Assembly (NCBI GenBank): GCA_015061575.1
Contig: SUWF01000013.1
Coordinates: 1 to 64,000 of the forward strand
Source: Lentisphaerota bacterium
GTDB taxonomy: Bacteria; Verrucomicrobiota; Lentisphaeria; Victivallales; Victivallaceae
Direction: 5' to 3'
Length of the DNA stretch: 64,000 nucleotides
Within the stretch, counting starts at the first letter, position 1; each line of letters opens with the position of its first letter. This document shows positions 55,685 to 63,490 of this stretch, piece after piece. The translations under genes were made by a program, and so were the position numbers. The notes under the pieces are model-generated. The model worked only from the letters and a program-made list of their open reading frames with translations. It was not told where the DNA came from and did no database searches.

Positions 55685-56884
55685 TCACCCCTTGATCACC
55701 GCCAGCGGCGTCAGGCGGACTTGAACTTCCACCAGATCGCTTTCGGAAGCGATCACATCTTCGATATCCTTGTACGCCTGCGGAGCTTCAGAGAGATCCA
55801 GCACCTTCCTGCCCTTGCCGTACCGGGTCACCGGGTGCCAGCGGTCGCAGACGATGCCCTTCATGGCTTCGTTGCACTCGTCAACGTTCAGTGTGTTGCA
55901 GGCAACGGTACGGCTCATGCGCCGTCCGGCTCCGTGCGAACAGCTCATAAAGCTGGCCGGATTTCCCAATCCACGCACGATGTAACTGGCAGTACCCATA
56001 GAGCCGGGAATGATCCCGATTTCATCAAGTTTGGCACTGGTGGCACCCTTGCGGTGGATGCACAGAGTTTCGTTGAAGTGTTCTTCAAAAGCGGCGTAGT
56101 TGTGATGGATATTCACTTCCCGCAAAAAGTTGACTTCCGGCACAAATTCCGCCAGAACTTCCTTGCATTTTGTCATCATCCGCTGACGGTTTTCAAAGGC
56201 ATACTTCAAAGCAAAATTCATATCTCTGAAGTAGTTATGTCCAGCCTCCTCCTGAATCGGCAGAAATGCCAGATCACTGCAGGGCAGCGGAGAGTAAAAC
56301 CGTTCGCACAGCTGCATAGCCTTTTCCTGATACACTTCTTCGATGCGTTTACCCAGATTGCGGCTTCCGGAATGGATCATCAACCAGACAAAACCGGAAT
56401 CACTTTTCTGGATTTCGATAAAGTGGTTTCCGCCGCCTAAAGTACCGAGATTTTGCCGATCGAGGCTGGTAACAAATTGCGTATCAACTCCCGGAGTATC
56501 CAAGTATTCAGCAAAACCATCCCACGTTTGTGGTTCTTTGTGCCGGTTGCCGTCGCCCACCGGGATAAGTTCCCTGATGCGGGTGTGGATAGCTCGCCGC
56601 AACCGCATATCTTCCAGTTTTTCGGAAGGAATATCCGTTTCCACGGCGATCATTCCGCAGCCGATATCCACGCCGACCGCCGCCGGGATCACCGCATCCT
56701 TGGCGGCTATCACTCCGCCAATGGGCATACCGATACCGCAATGACAGTCCGGCATGAGCGCCACAAAGTGCCGCAGTGCCGGATGGCGGGCCAGGTTTTC
56801 GGCTTGCACCATTGCCGTATCTTCAACATCCCGGCACCAGCTTCTGATATGTATGGGCAATCCATCACTTTTTACAAATTCCAT
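55685..56884 (-). CDS. rtcB: RNA 3'-phosphate ligase RtcB
   Basis: 399 aa. All family blocks are seen: LMPDCHCGIGMPIGGVIA, VGVDIGCGMIAVET (metal Asp and Cys), LGTLGGGNHFIEI, WLMIHSGSRNLGK and the guanylylated-His region FMSCSHGAGRRMSR. It joins 2',3'-cyclic phosphate or 3'-phosphate ends to 5'-OH using GTP and Mn2+. The ATG is preceded by GAAAGGAT. It lies 286 nt downstream of a coiled-coil gene and follows a divergent rtcR with a sigma54 promoter; no rtcA is present. Confidence 0.97.
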   Translation of the reverse strand: MEFVKSDGLPIHIRSWCRDVEDTAMVQAENLARHPALRHFVALMPDCHCGIGMPIGGVIAAKDAVIPAAVGVDIGCGMIAVETDIPSEKLEDMRLRRAIHTRIRELIPVGDGNRHKEPQTWDGFAEYLDTPGVDTQFVTSLDRQNLGTLGGGNHFIEIQKSDSGFVWLMIHSGSRNLGKRIEEVYQEKAMQLCERFYSPLPCSDLAFLPIQEEAGHNYFRDMNFALKYAFENRQRMMTKCKEVLAEFVPEVNFLREVNIHHNYAAFEEHFNETLCIHRKGATSAKLDEIGIIPGSMGTASYIVRGLGNPASFMSCSHGAGRRMSRTVACNTLNVDECNEAMKGIVCDRWHPVTRYGKGRKVLDLSEAPQAYKDIEDVIASESDLVEVQVRLTPLAVIKG

Positions 56885-57170
56885 TTTTATATCCTTTCAG
56901 TTTACAGTTGAAAAAGAGCCCGGGGAAGCAGCCATCCGGCTGAACTTCCACCGGGAGAGAAACTCCCGGCCGCAAAAAAAGTTTTAAGTCTTGAGGAGTG
57001 ATGATTGATCTTTAAGTCCTTAACCCTTAAATCTTGATTGCAGAATCACTCTGCAAAGCAGTATCAATATCAGGCTCCGGAGTCGGGATACAAGCCCGAC
57101 ACTTTATCGGCCGGAAAATTTCTCTCAGCCCAACCGGCAGGATGCCAGTTTGACTTTTATACCCCGCCAG
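56885..57170 (-). ncRNA. Structured intercistronic RNA in the rtcB operon
   Basis: This 286-nt gap has no gene but several nested hairpins on the minus strand. The outer one pairs GGCT/AGCC, CCGG/CCGG and GTCGGG/CCCGAC around a 7-nt loop (57073-57130), giving a T-arm-like shape. Others are GCAGA/TCTGC (57040-57054), CCGGGAG/CTCCCGG (56951-56969) and a GGAAG-AGCC/GGCT-CTTCC stem (56924-56949) followed by a short T run. Three imperfect copies of a TTAAGTC-type motif lie at 56982-57038. Known rtc operons often carry Y-RNA-like or tRNA-like RNAs at this place; a leader/attenuator is the alternative. Confidence 0.5.
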
Positions 57171-57629
57171 TTATTTAAGCGGAGTATCAAACTCGATCTT
57201 ATGAGTTGCATTATATTCATCGAGTGCATCCTGCAGCTGGTTGCATTTTATCTGCAAACTCTTCTGCAATTTGAGCACTTCACTGGTTTTGATAATGCAG
57301 GTTTTGCTCAGTGTGCGGTCTTCGTTTTCGCCCAGATAACGCACTTCTTCATCGGTATCGATATTACCGTATTTGCTGATCTGACTTTTGTACTCTTCGA
57401 GCGCATACATATTTTCGAGATTACCGGCGTTGGCTTTACCGATTTTGGTTTTAAGCTCAATAAGTTTTTGGGTGTACTCATTGATCGTCTGCATCGTTTC
57501 GTTGACATCAATACTGCGGGTGCGGTTTTCCCAGCAGGCATTTTCGCGCCGTACCAGGTTCCACAAATTACTGATTTCGCCCACCAGACGATTTTTTTCT
57601 TTGAGTGCTTGTGCCAATGTTATAAGCAT
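57171..57629 (-). CDS. Coiled-coil protein of the RNA-repair operon, function unknown
   Basis: 152 aa from the ATG at 57629. The frame stays open to 57776, but the sigma54 promoter at 57691-57706 lies inside that extension and AAAGGA is 8 nt upstream of 57629. The product is helical: LAQALKEKNRLVGEISNLWNLV, then ETMQTINEYTQKLIELKTKIGKANAG, and a late helix with QKSLQIKCNQLQDALDEYNA. The pattern weakly recalls DIP1984-type proteins; I would not name it. As first gene of the unit it may partner RtcB or bind the structured RNA downstream. Confidence 0.8.
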   Translation of the reverse strand: MLITLAQALKEKNRLVGEISNLWNLVRRENACWENRTRSIDVNETMQTINEYTQKLIELKTKIGKANAGNLENMYALEEYKSQISKYGNIDTDEEVRYLGENEDRTLSKTCIIKTSEVLKLQKSLQIKCNQLQDALDEYNATHKIEFDTPLK

Positions 57630-57690
57630 AGTCACGATCCTTTCATCTTTTTTATTTTTGCGCAAGGTTTTCTTTTCTGCCAATATATTC

Positions 57691-57706
57691 AGCAAAAGGC
57701 GTGCCA
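57691..57706 (-). promoter_or_regulatory. Sigma54 (RpoN) promoter of the RNA-repair operon
   Basis: The minus strand reads TGGCACGCCTTTTGCT: TGGCAC, five bases, TTGC, identical to the -24/-12 consensus. It lies 62 nt upstream of the first gene and the divergent gene rtcR encodes the cognate activator type. Transcription is toward 57629. Confidence 0.9.
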
Positions 57707-57768
57707 ACTTGGGATAAAATGTAAAAAAAATTAAAAAAATCCTATTTTTGAGCGTAAATTTTTTTTTA

Positions 57769-57780
57769 TCGGCCAACCGA
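57769..57780. promoter_or_regulatory. Possible RtcR upstream activating site
   Basis: TCGG-CCAA-CCGA is a perfect short palindrome about 65 bp upstream of the -24 element, a usual distance for a bacterial enhancer-binding protein. ATCGG and a second CCGAT occur nearby (57791-57796). Assignment is by position only. Confidence 0.35.
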
Positions 57781-57852
57781 ATTTGTATTTGACCGATTTG
57801 CGATTATATTAAAAGATATAAAATATTATATATAAATATAGGATTTTATATT

Positions 57853-59430
57853 ATGAACATCCTGATTTCGCTTTTGGGTTCGACTTTGGACGGAGCGGGC
57901 AAGCCCCGCGGTCTGAGCCGCTGGCACGTTTGGCGGCCGTCAGTAGCACTTGCCATGCAGAACGATCTGCACTTTGACCGTTATCACCTCATATATCAGC
58001 CTAAATTTGAGAGTCTGAAAGAGCGGATCGTTGAGGATATAAAGCAGTGTTCGCCCGCTACCGAGGTGATTCCGGAAGCGATCGTTATGGACGATCCCTG
58101 GGATTTTGAGGAGGTTTACAGCAAACTTTACGAATACAGCCGCAGCCATGATTTTTCCGGCGAAGAAGATAATTATTATATACATATAACTACCGGTTCG
58201 CATGTGGCGCAAATTTGTCTGTTTCTGCTCACTGAATCGCATCATCTGCCGGGCAAACTCATCCAAACCCATCCGGGGATGAGTCCGGAAGGCTCTTACA
58301 ATATCATTGATCTTGACCTTTCGCGCTACGATATGCTGGCCAAACGCTTTGCGGTGGAGCGGAAAAACGATTTGGATTTTCTGAAAAACAACATTGCCAC
58401 CAGGAATCAACAGTTCAACGAGTTGATCGAAACCATCGAGCGGGTGGCGATCCGTTCTGCCGAACCGATTTTGCTGACCGGCCCCACCGGAGCGGGCAAA
58501 TCGCAGCTGGCCAGGCGTATTTATGAATTGAAAAAGCTCAACAATCAAATACGGGGTGAATTTGTCAATGTCAACTGCGCAACTTTGCGTGGCGATCAAG
58601 CCATGAGCGTGCTTTTCGGGCACAAAAAAGGCGCCTTTACGGGTGCGGTCGCTGACCGTCCGGGTCTGCTCAAAAAGGCCGATGGCGGAATACTTTTTCT
58701 GGATGAGATCGGCGAATTGGGGCTTGACGAACAGGCAATGCTGCTGCGTGCGATCGAAGAAAAGAAGTTTTTTCCGTTGGGCGCCGACAGCGAAAGCGAG
58801 AGCAATTTTGAGCTGATTTGCGGCACCAACCGCAATTTGGAAACAGCGGTAAACGCAGGTGGTTTCCGTTCGGACTTGCTGGCCCGGATCAATTTATGGG
58901 ATTTTCAGCTGCCGGGACTGGCGGAGCGTCGTGAAGATATTGAGCCGAACGTGGACTACGAGCTGCAATGTTTTACCGAAAAAAGCGGCAAACGCATAAC
59001 CTTCAACAAAGAAGCCAAATCTGAATTCATGCGTTTTGCGCTGGATCCCTCGACCAGCTGGCGCGGGAACTTTCGGGATTTGAACGCCATGATCACCCGG
59101 ATGGCGACCTTATCGAACGGCGGCCGGATCGACGAAAAGGTGGTAAAAGGCGAAATCGCCCGCGTGCGTAAGAGTCAGCAAAGTTCTTCTGCAGACGAGT
59201 TATTAGCGGGGTTGCTGGGAAGTGATTATCAAGCGCGATTCGATGAATTTGACCTGTGCCAACTTGTCAAAGTAGTGGAAGTGTGCCGCCAGAGCCGGAG
59301 TCGTGCCGAAGCGGGAAAAAAACTGTTTGCAGTATCGCGCAAGCAGCGCAACACGACCAACGACTCCGACCGTCTGGGCAAATATCTGGAAAGATTCGGC
59401 CTGACGTTCCAAATGTGCAAAAACTCCTGA
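57853..59430 (+). CDS. rtcR: Sigma54-dependent activator RtcR
   Basis: 525 aa. The N-terminal ~180 residues are the CARF-like sensor of RtcR (MNILISLLGSTLDGAGKPRG, then YIHITTGSHVAQICLFLLTES). The AAA+ domain has Walker A GPTGAGKS near 210, the sigma54-contact loop GAFTGA near 260 and Walker B ILFLDEIGE near 278-286, followed by a C-terminal DNA-binding region with no strong Fis-type HTH by eye. It senses RNA damage signals and activates rtcB. It diverges from the operon it should control, with AGGA 9 nt upstream of its ATG. Confidence 0.96.
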   Translation: MNILISLLGSTLDGAGKPRGLSRWHVWRPSVALAMQNDLHFDRYHLIYQPKFESLKERIVEDIKQCSPATEVIPEAIVMDDPWDFEEVYSKLYEYSRSHDFSGEEDNYYIHITTGSHVAQICLFLLTESHHLPGKLIQTHPGMSPEGSYNIIDLDLSRYDMLAKRFAVERKNDLDFLKNNIATRNQQFNELIETIERVAIRSAEPILLTGPTGAGKSQLARRIYELKKLNNQIRGEFVNVNCATLRGDQAMSVLFGHKKGAFTGAVADRPGLLKKADGGILFLDEIGELGLDEQAMLLRAIEEKKFFPLGADSESESNFELICGTNRNLETAVNAGGFRSDLLARINLWDFQLPGLAERREDIEPNVDYELQCFTEKSGKRITFNKEAKSEFMRFALDPSTSWRGNFRDLNAMITRMATLSNGGRIDEKVVKGEIARVRKSQQSSSADELLAGLLGSDYQARFDEFDLCQLVKVVEVCRQSRSRAEAGKKLFAVSRKQRNTTNDSDRLGKYLERFGLTFQMCKNS

Positions 59431-59514
59431 ACCCAACGCAGGCGCTGCCAAAGAGCCGGTTTGAGACCCCTATAAAACTGCACTACGAGTTCAAATAAAA
59501 ATTTATTCAAATCG

Positions 59515-59543
59515 TTGACCTCGGTCAAATGCACGTTGGTGCA
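59515..59543. promoter_or_regulatory. Two adjacent palindromes after rtcR
   Basis: TTGACC-TC-GGTCAA (59515-59528) and TGCAC-GTTG-GTGCA (59530-59543) lie side by side, followed by ATTTTTG. They may act as an rtcR terminator or as a protein site. The remaining stretch 59431-59676 holds the first WYL-type operator (59643-59668) and no gene. Confidence 0.35.
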
Positions 59544-59642
59544 ATTTTTGAATGATTCCAAACTCCTTTTTGACGTAAAATTGCTCAGTTTTTTGTTCAC
59601 AGTGTTATCTCCCGGTTATGAAACGTTCTTAATATAATAGCT

Positions 59643-59668
59643 GAGAGTGGACTTTTTATGTCCTCTCT
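59643..59668. promoter_or_regulatory. WYL-regulator operator, copy 1
   Basis: AGTGGAC-TTTTTAT-GTCCTCT: the half sites GGAC/GTCC are 7 nt apart, with GAGAG/CTCT outer arms. It lies 9 nt beyond the stop of the WYL gene. It shares form and spacing with sites at 60706 and 63491. Confidence 0.6.
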
Positions 59669-59676
59669 ATTCATTT

Positions 59677-60651
59677 TCAGCAGTTTTCAAGCATTTTTTT
59701 TAACTTTTCTTTCAGCTCGGATTTCAGTTCCGGGGGCTCAAGCAGCTTTACGTTGCCCTCTTGCGATAAAATAAAGGGAAATAATACCTCTTTGGATACC
59801 GCCGGAATATCTACGGTGCCGTCGGCGTGGATCTCTTGCTGACTGTGCAAAGGCGCTGCTCGCAAACGGTCAAGTGCGCAATTGGAAGCGTGGAGTTTTA
59901 CGTTTTCTATCTTCTCAAATCCCAGAAAATCATCCGTGTTTACTGACGATATGATCGATCGGTCGGGCTCAAAAGTCCCATTCAGCAGCTCGGCGCTTTT
60001 TATCCGCTGCAGCGCAAAAGTCCGCGCCTGATTCTTCAAATGACAAAAACCTTTGGTGTACCACGAGTTGTTGAAAAATACCAGCGTGTGCGGTTCGATG
60101 GTGCGTTCTGTAACTTCGCCCTGCCAGTCGGCGTAGGCGATTTTTACGCAGTGATTAGTTTGCCAACCTTGAAAAAGGGTTTGAAAAATCTGCGGTTCCA
60201 AATTGGCGTACAACCCCGAAAGAATATTCAAGCCATCCATGTTGGCCGTGTCCAGAAAATCCGGGTTGTTGTTCTGCAAAAGATAATCCACGGCGTTGCG
60301 GATCTTGTTTTTCAGCGGAGAAGGAAAGATCTCTTCGGCGATCCTTGCTCCGATCACCGCTGCGAGCATTTCGTTTTCGTCCAGCAATGCCGGTACCACA
60401 AAGTCCCAGCCGTGATGTTTAAGATAGTAGCCGTTGCGGGCGCGGTCAAAAGCCAGCGGACAGTTGTATTCATTTTTCAACGTCTTCATATCCCGCAGGA
60501 TAGTTTTTTTGCCGCACTCGATGTTCAAACCTTCCTCCTGAGCAATGCGCTGAAACTCCAAAATCAATGTTTCAGAGTTCGGATAGCGGTTTTCTTTCAG
60601 CAAGGCGGCGATCCGCATCAGGCGGTGCAGCTGGGATTTGTGAGTTGGCAT
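59677..60651 (-). CDS. WYL-domain transcriptional regulator
   Basis: 324 aa from the ATG at 60651, with GAGGAG 9 nt upstream; the frame to 60690 lacks a site. An N-terminal wHTH (THKSQLHRLMRIAALLKENRYPNSETL, then KKTILRDMKTLKNEYNCPLAFDRARNGYYL) precedes the WYL ligand domain, with WYTKGFCHLKNQARTFALQRIKSAELL containing the classical WYT-type motif. WYL proteins sense nucleic acid or small ligands and frequently govern defence and DNA-damage genes. An operator overlaps its own promoter, suggesting autoregulation. Confidence 0.93.
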   Translation of the reverse strand: MPTHKSQLHRLMRIAALLKENRYPNSETLILEFQRIAQEEGLNIECGKKTILRDMKTLKNEYNCPLAFDRARNGYYLKHHGWDFVVPALLDENEMLAAVIGARIAEEIFPSPLKNKIRNAVDYLLQNNNPDFLDTANMDGLNILSGLYANLEPQIFQTLFQGWQTNHCVKIAYADWQGEVTERTIEPHTLVFFNNSWYTKGFCHLKNQARTFALQRIKSAELLNGTFEPDRSIISSVNTDDFLGFEKIENVKLHASNCALDRLRAAPLHSQQEIHADGTVDIPAVSKEVLFPFILSQEGNVKLLEPPELKSELKEKLKKMLENC

Positions 60652-60705
60652 AATAAGTATCTCCTCAAAAGAATTTTGGATTTTTTTCACATTTTAAACC
60701 AGACA

Positions 60706-60720
60706 GGACACAAAATGTCC
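60706..60720. promoter_or_regulatory. WYL-regulator operator, copy 2
   Basis: GGAC-ACAAAAT-GTCC, extended by ACTTG on the right. It lies just downstream of the -10 box of the WYL promoter, where a bound protein would block transcription, and 55 nt before the WYL start. Confidence 0.7.
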
Positions 60721-60730
60721 ACTTGCGTGT

Positions 60731-60759
60731 AATATATTATCATCAAAAGCAAAATGCAA
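60731..60759 (-). promoter_or_regulatory. Promoter of the WYL regulator gene
   Basis: On the minus strand TTGCAT (60759-60754), 17-nt spacer, TATATT (60736-60731). Start point near 60724, immediately before the GGAC-N7-GTCC site. Confidence 0.65.
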
Positions 60760-60785
60760 GTTATCAAATGAAAGGAGTTTGCCTT

Positions 60786-60890
60786 ATGTTGAAAAAAATC
60801 ATTGCCATGTTCAGCCGCCCTGCCGCAGAAAAAACTTATACTCCGCCAGCACCAGTGCGGTGTTATCAACCTGATTTACCCTTTGAGTGA
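60786..60890 (+). CDS. Small open frame divergent from the WYL gene
   Basis: 34 aa, MLKKIIAMFSRPAAEKTYTP through QPDLPFE, with AAAGGAG 8 nt upstream of the ATG. No domain is recognised. Another frame continues (LSEVVFTEQYVCWALSNDDG) to 61044, so it may be a remnant of a longer broken gene. It shares the WYL operator region with its divergent neighbour. Confidence 0.4.
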   Translation: MLKKIIAMFSRPAAEKTYTPPAPVRCYQPDLPFE

Positions 60891-61049
60891 AGTTGTGTTT
60901 ACGGAGCAATACGTCTGTTGGGCGCTCTCCAATGATGACGGCAACAGCGCACCGGGCTCAGGTATTTTGCCGGTGTATCACCTCAAAAAAAAATTCATAA
61001 AAACTGCACACCATTACGCCCGCAAGGGCGCACTTCCCTATTGAGGCAG

Positions 61050-61574
61050 TCAAACTGAAAATATGCGTACAGTCATAATTATATTCAAAGGCAGTATCAG
61101 CAGCAACGGTATGATTCCAAACAGCAGAAAGTAAAAGTTGGGAACATGGTAGCTGGTGGTCAAAGTCACCACACAGCCGACCAGCAGATAAACGGTAAAG
61201 ACAATACCGGGAATGACTGTTTTAAGCAGCTTTTTCAGTTTGCAGCAAAAGGCCCCCGTTACCCAAACCAGCAGGATGGAAAAAAGCAGAATTTCCACTT
61301 GCAGAAACATCATTGCCATGCCTTCCATGCCGCTTATGTCGTTGATTTGATCCACCAGCAGCATCGCTCCGGCGGCCACGACCGCAGCTGCCGGCAATAA
61401 TCCGGTCATGCGCAGATAATCCCATTTGTTTCCGTAAAATGCCGGATAAAAAAGTGCCGGTGCAAGCACGCAAATCCCCATGCCGCAACTCATCAATAAA
61501 CCATCCCGGCATAAAATAAGCACCGGAGCGGCAACTGCCAACCCTATAAATATATACTTGAATATCTCCCGCAT
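61050..61574 (-). CDS. Membrane protein of unknown function
   Basis: 174 aa from the ATG at 61574; an earlier start at 61634 is possible. Five or six hydrophobic helices (IFIGLAVAAPVLIL, GICVLAPALFYPAFY, LLPAAAVVAAGAMLLV, FLQVEILLFSILLVWVTGAF, PGIVFTVYLLVGCVVTL, FYFLLFGIIPLLLILPLNIIM). No conserved motif that I recognise. It stands alone on the minus strand. Confidence 0.7.
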   Translation of the reverse strand: MREIFKYIFIGLAVAAPVLILCRDGLLMSCGMGICVLAPALFYPAFYGNKWDYLRMTGLLPAAAVVAAGAMLLVDQINDISGMEGMAMMFLQVEILLFSILLVWVTGAFCCKLKKLLKTVIPGIVFTVYLLVGCVVTLTTSYHVPNFYFLLFGIIPLLLILPLNIIMTVRIFSV

Positions 61575-61770
61575 AAGTTCTGCAACTCTCCGATGCTCAA
61601 CGTTAAAAAACAACAAGATCTGCTGCAAGTGCACATTGCAATTACAATTTTGCTGTTACTACTTCCACTATTACATAATACACTGCAACAATAAAAAGTC
61701 AAATGAGTAAATGAAATATCCTGGCTGTTTCAATCATTTTTAAAGCAAGCAGAGCAAATTCAGCAGTCAG

Positions 61771-61851
61771 ATGTCAATAGAAATAATTCAGGGAAACTGT
61801 GAATACTGCCCCAACGATTCTGCCTGCGCCAGTTACGAATATTGCAAATGA
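61771..61851 (+). CDS. Cys-rich mini-ORF
   Basis: 26 aa, MSIEIIQGNCEYCPNDSACA then SYEYCK, with four cysteines (CEYC, then C, then C) that could bind zinc. There is no clear Shine-Dalgarno sequence. Low confidence; may be chance. Confidence 0.2.
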   Translation: MSIEIIQGNCEYCPNDSACASYEYCK

Positions 61852-62335
61852 ATGGTCAGCATTCCGGTCGCGGACGCTCCTTGTTGAACGAATTTACGGT
61901 GTTTGCTGACTTTTTTTATTACGGCAAAATTACTCTTTACAAAATCAATAAGTTGATGTACACTGACGTTGCGGTCGGCTGGCAGGCCGACATTATCAGG
62001 ACTTGTTTCCTGAGTCTACCCCGCATACTGAGGCCGCTTTTTTATGCTTACAACCCTAAGCTGGCAAAATGGAAAATCTGCGATTTTTTTCTGACCGTTT
62101 CATGCCGCCAGACCTTTTTGCTTTGGAAAACACACTTTATTAATTTTTAAGCTTATTATTTAGAAAAAACTGGATTTTCTTGTATTTTCTTCTTATTTTA
62201 ATTTGATTTCCGCTTTTTATGTGTTATTTTAAAGGCCAGATAGATTTATTTATTAATTTATTCAGTTAAAAAATAATAACAAGCTAATTATAAATATCTG
62301 AAAAAAGTTTTCTGAATAAACGGAGTATTTGAGAT
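61852..62335. other. Gene-poor stretch before the ECF sigma gene
   Basis: At 61966-62044 several hairpins occur (GTCGG/CCGAC at 61975-61992, CAGG/CCTG, outer GCGG/CCGC) and end in TTTTTT; this looks like a structured, terminator-ended segment. From 62150 on the DNA is very A/T-rich and should hold the sigma gene promoter. A 102-codon frame (61842-62150) starts at TTG and has no support. Confidence 0.4.
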
Positions 62336-62971
62336 ATGAAGTCTGATTTTCAGAATCTTACAGATCAGGAATTGATCAGGCTGTTTCAGGCTGGCCAAAC
62401 CATAGTTTTTGATGAAATCGTCCACCGCTACGAGGAACAGCTGATTGCTTACGCCGGAAAAATGCTCCATACTGATAATGACATTCAAGAAGTTGTGCAA
62501 AACACTATGGTTACAGCATTTGAACACTTGCACAAGTTCCGTTCGGAAGCTAATTTATTCACCTGGCTCTACAAGATAATGCACAATCAAACTATCAGTT
62601 ATTACCGTTCCAAATATTATAAAAACAGTTTGATTACCCAAACTATTTTTGCAGAAAATTCAATTTGTGACATAAAAAATGAAGCAGTCACATATTTCAG
62701 CAATGATTGCCCGGAAAGGAGTTTTATGAATAAAGAAATTAAGTTGTTTATTAATTCAATTATTAAAAAATTGCCGCAAACGTTACAAACAACCGCCGAT
62801 TTGTATTTTAATCAGGATTTATCGCCAAAAGAAATAGCACAAAAACTCTCCTGCCCCCGTGGTACCGTGCGTTCCCATCTCCACCGGATCAGAAAGATCC
62901 TGATACCCTTAATGCAGGATTTCCTGAACGAAAATCACTCCCGCCCTCTGAACCTTGAAGAAAAAAAATAA
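62336..62971 (+). CDS. ECF-type sigma factor
   Basis: 211 aa. Region 2 is seen at ~10-90 (LTDQELIRLFQAGQTIVFDEIVHRYEEQLIAYAGKML and DIQEVVQNTMVTAFEHLHKFRSEANLFTWLYKIMHNQTISYYRSK), region 4 at ~140-195 (IKKLPQTLQTTADLYFNQDLSPKEIAQKLSCPRGTVRSHLHRIRKIL). It directs RNA polymerase to stress or envelope genes. A/T content is higher than in neighbouring genes. No anti-sigma gene is adjacent downstream, where a terminator lies. Confidence 0.94.
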   Translation: MKSDFQNLTDQELIRLFQAGQTIVFDEIVHRYEEQLIAYAGKMLHTDNDIQEVVQNTMVTAFEHLHKFRSEANLFTWLYKIMHNQTISYYRSKYYKNSLITQTIFAENSICDIKNEAVTYFSNDCPERSFMNKEIKLFINSIIKKLPQTLQTTADLYFNQDLSPKEIAQKLSCPRGTVRSHLHRIRKILIPLMQDFLNENHSRPLNLEEKK

Positions 62972-62997
62972 CACCGGCACACTCTGCTGGTGTTATT
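62967..62997 (+). terminator. Terminator after the ECF sigma gene
   Basis: AATAACACC and GGTGTTATT enclose GGCACACTCTGCT and form a 9-bp stem that begins at the stop codon. The following T run is short, so it is moderately supported. Confidence 0.55.
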
Positions 62998-63010
62998 AAG
63001 ACAAAAAAAA

Positions 63011-63086
63011 TGGCATCCCTACAGGGATTCGAACCCTGGTTGCCGGGATGAAAACCCGGTGTCCTAGGCCTCTAGACGATAGGGAC
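63011..63086 (-). tRNA. tRNA-Glu (anticodon UUC)
   Basis: The reverse complement gives a 76-nt tRNA ending in encoded CCA. Acceptor GTCCCTA pairs with TAGGGAT; anticodon arm CCGGG-TTTTCAT-CCCGG has anticodon TTC; T-arm CAGGG-TTCGAAT-CCCTG is perfect; the D-arm holds TCTAGAGGCCTAGGA. The discriminator is G. Confidence 0.97.
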
Positions 63087-63211
63087 GCATCGAGCATTGC
63101 TGCTGTCTGTTACATAAGATACATCATTTTTCACAAAATGCAAATTTTAAACGTAAAAAAAACGCATTTTCGCCAATTTATTGACATCACAAGCTGCAGA
63201 ACCGTTATGTA

Positions 63212-63326
63212 ATTTGGCAAGATGCAAGCAAGCGAACTTTGTCACAGAATCCCGCAAGGGTCTATTAAAAAGTTCGCTCCGTTAGCAGCGGCTCCGGGCG
63301 CTGCTAACGGAGCCTTGCCGAAATAA
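63212..63326. repeat. Compact multi-arm inverted-repeat element
   Basis: Outer ends ATTTGGCAAG (63212-63221) and CTTGCCGAAAT pair. Inside lie AGCGAACTTT (63231-63240)/AAAGTTCGCT (63269-63278), perfect 10 bp, and GCTCCGTTAGCAGCG (63276-63290)/CGCTGCTAACGGAGC (63299-63313), perfect 15 bp with an 8-nt loop. The helices share three bases and stack like a three-way junction. It could be a structured RNA or a miniature mobile or palindromic repeat. Confidence 0.6.
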
Positions 63327-63490
63327 AAAAAGCCGGTTTTCAAAGTTTTGCCATTAGCATTACCACATAACCACAGTTATATTCAGGAAAGTCCCCAAAG
63401 AAGCTTTTCAATATGTCAAAACATATAATTCCCGGATTTTTTGTGTTTGCCCCCCGAAAAATTGCCAATTATTCGTAAAATATTTCCAGA

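Noticed and set aside
57073-57130. Possible tRNA or classical YrlA RNA
   Set aside because: The 7-nt loop CTTGTAT does not match the TTCRANY T-loop and no anticodon or D-arm can be placed.
59229-59600. 123-codon minus-strand frame
   Set aside because: Its larger part is antisense to the rtcR coding region and shows no domain or ribosome site.
61842-62150. 102-codon plus-strand frame beginning MQMNGQ
   Set aside because: Starts at TTG, has no ribosome site and runs through hairpin DNA.
63276-63313. Possible integron attC site
   Set aside because: The hairpin begins GTTAGC and ends GCTAAC, the reverse of the RYYYAAC...GTTRRRY order, and no integrase or cassettes are present.
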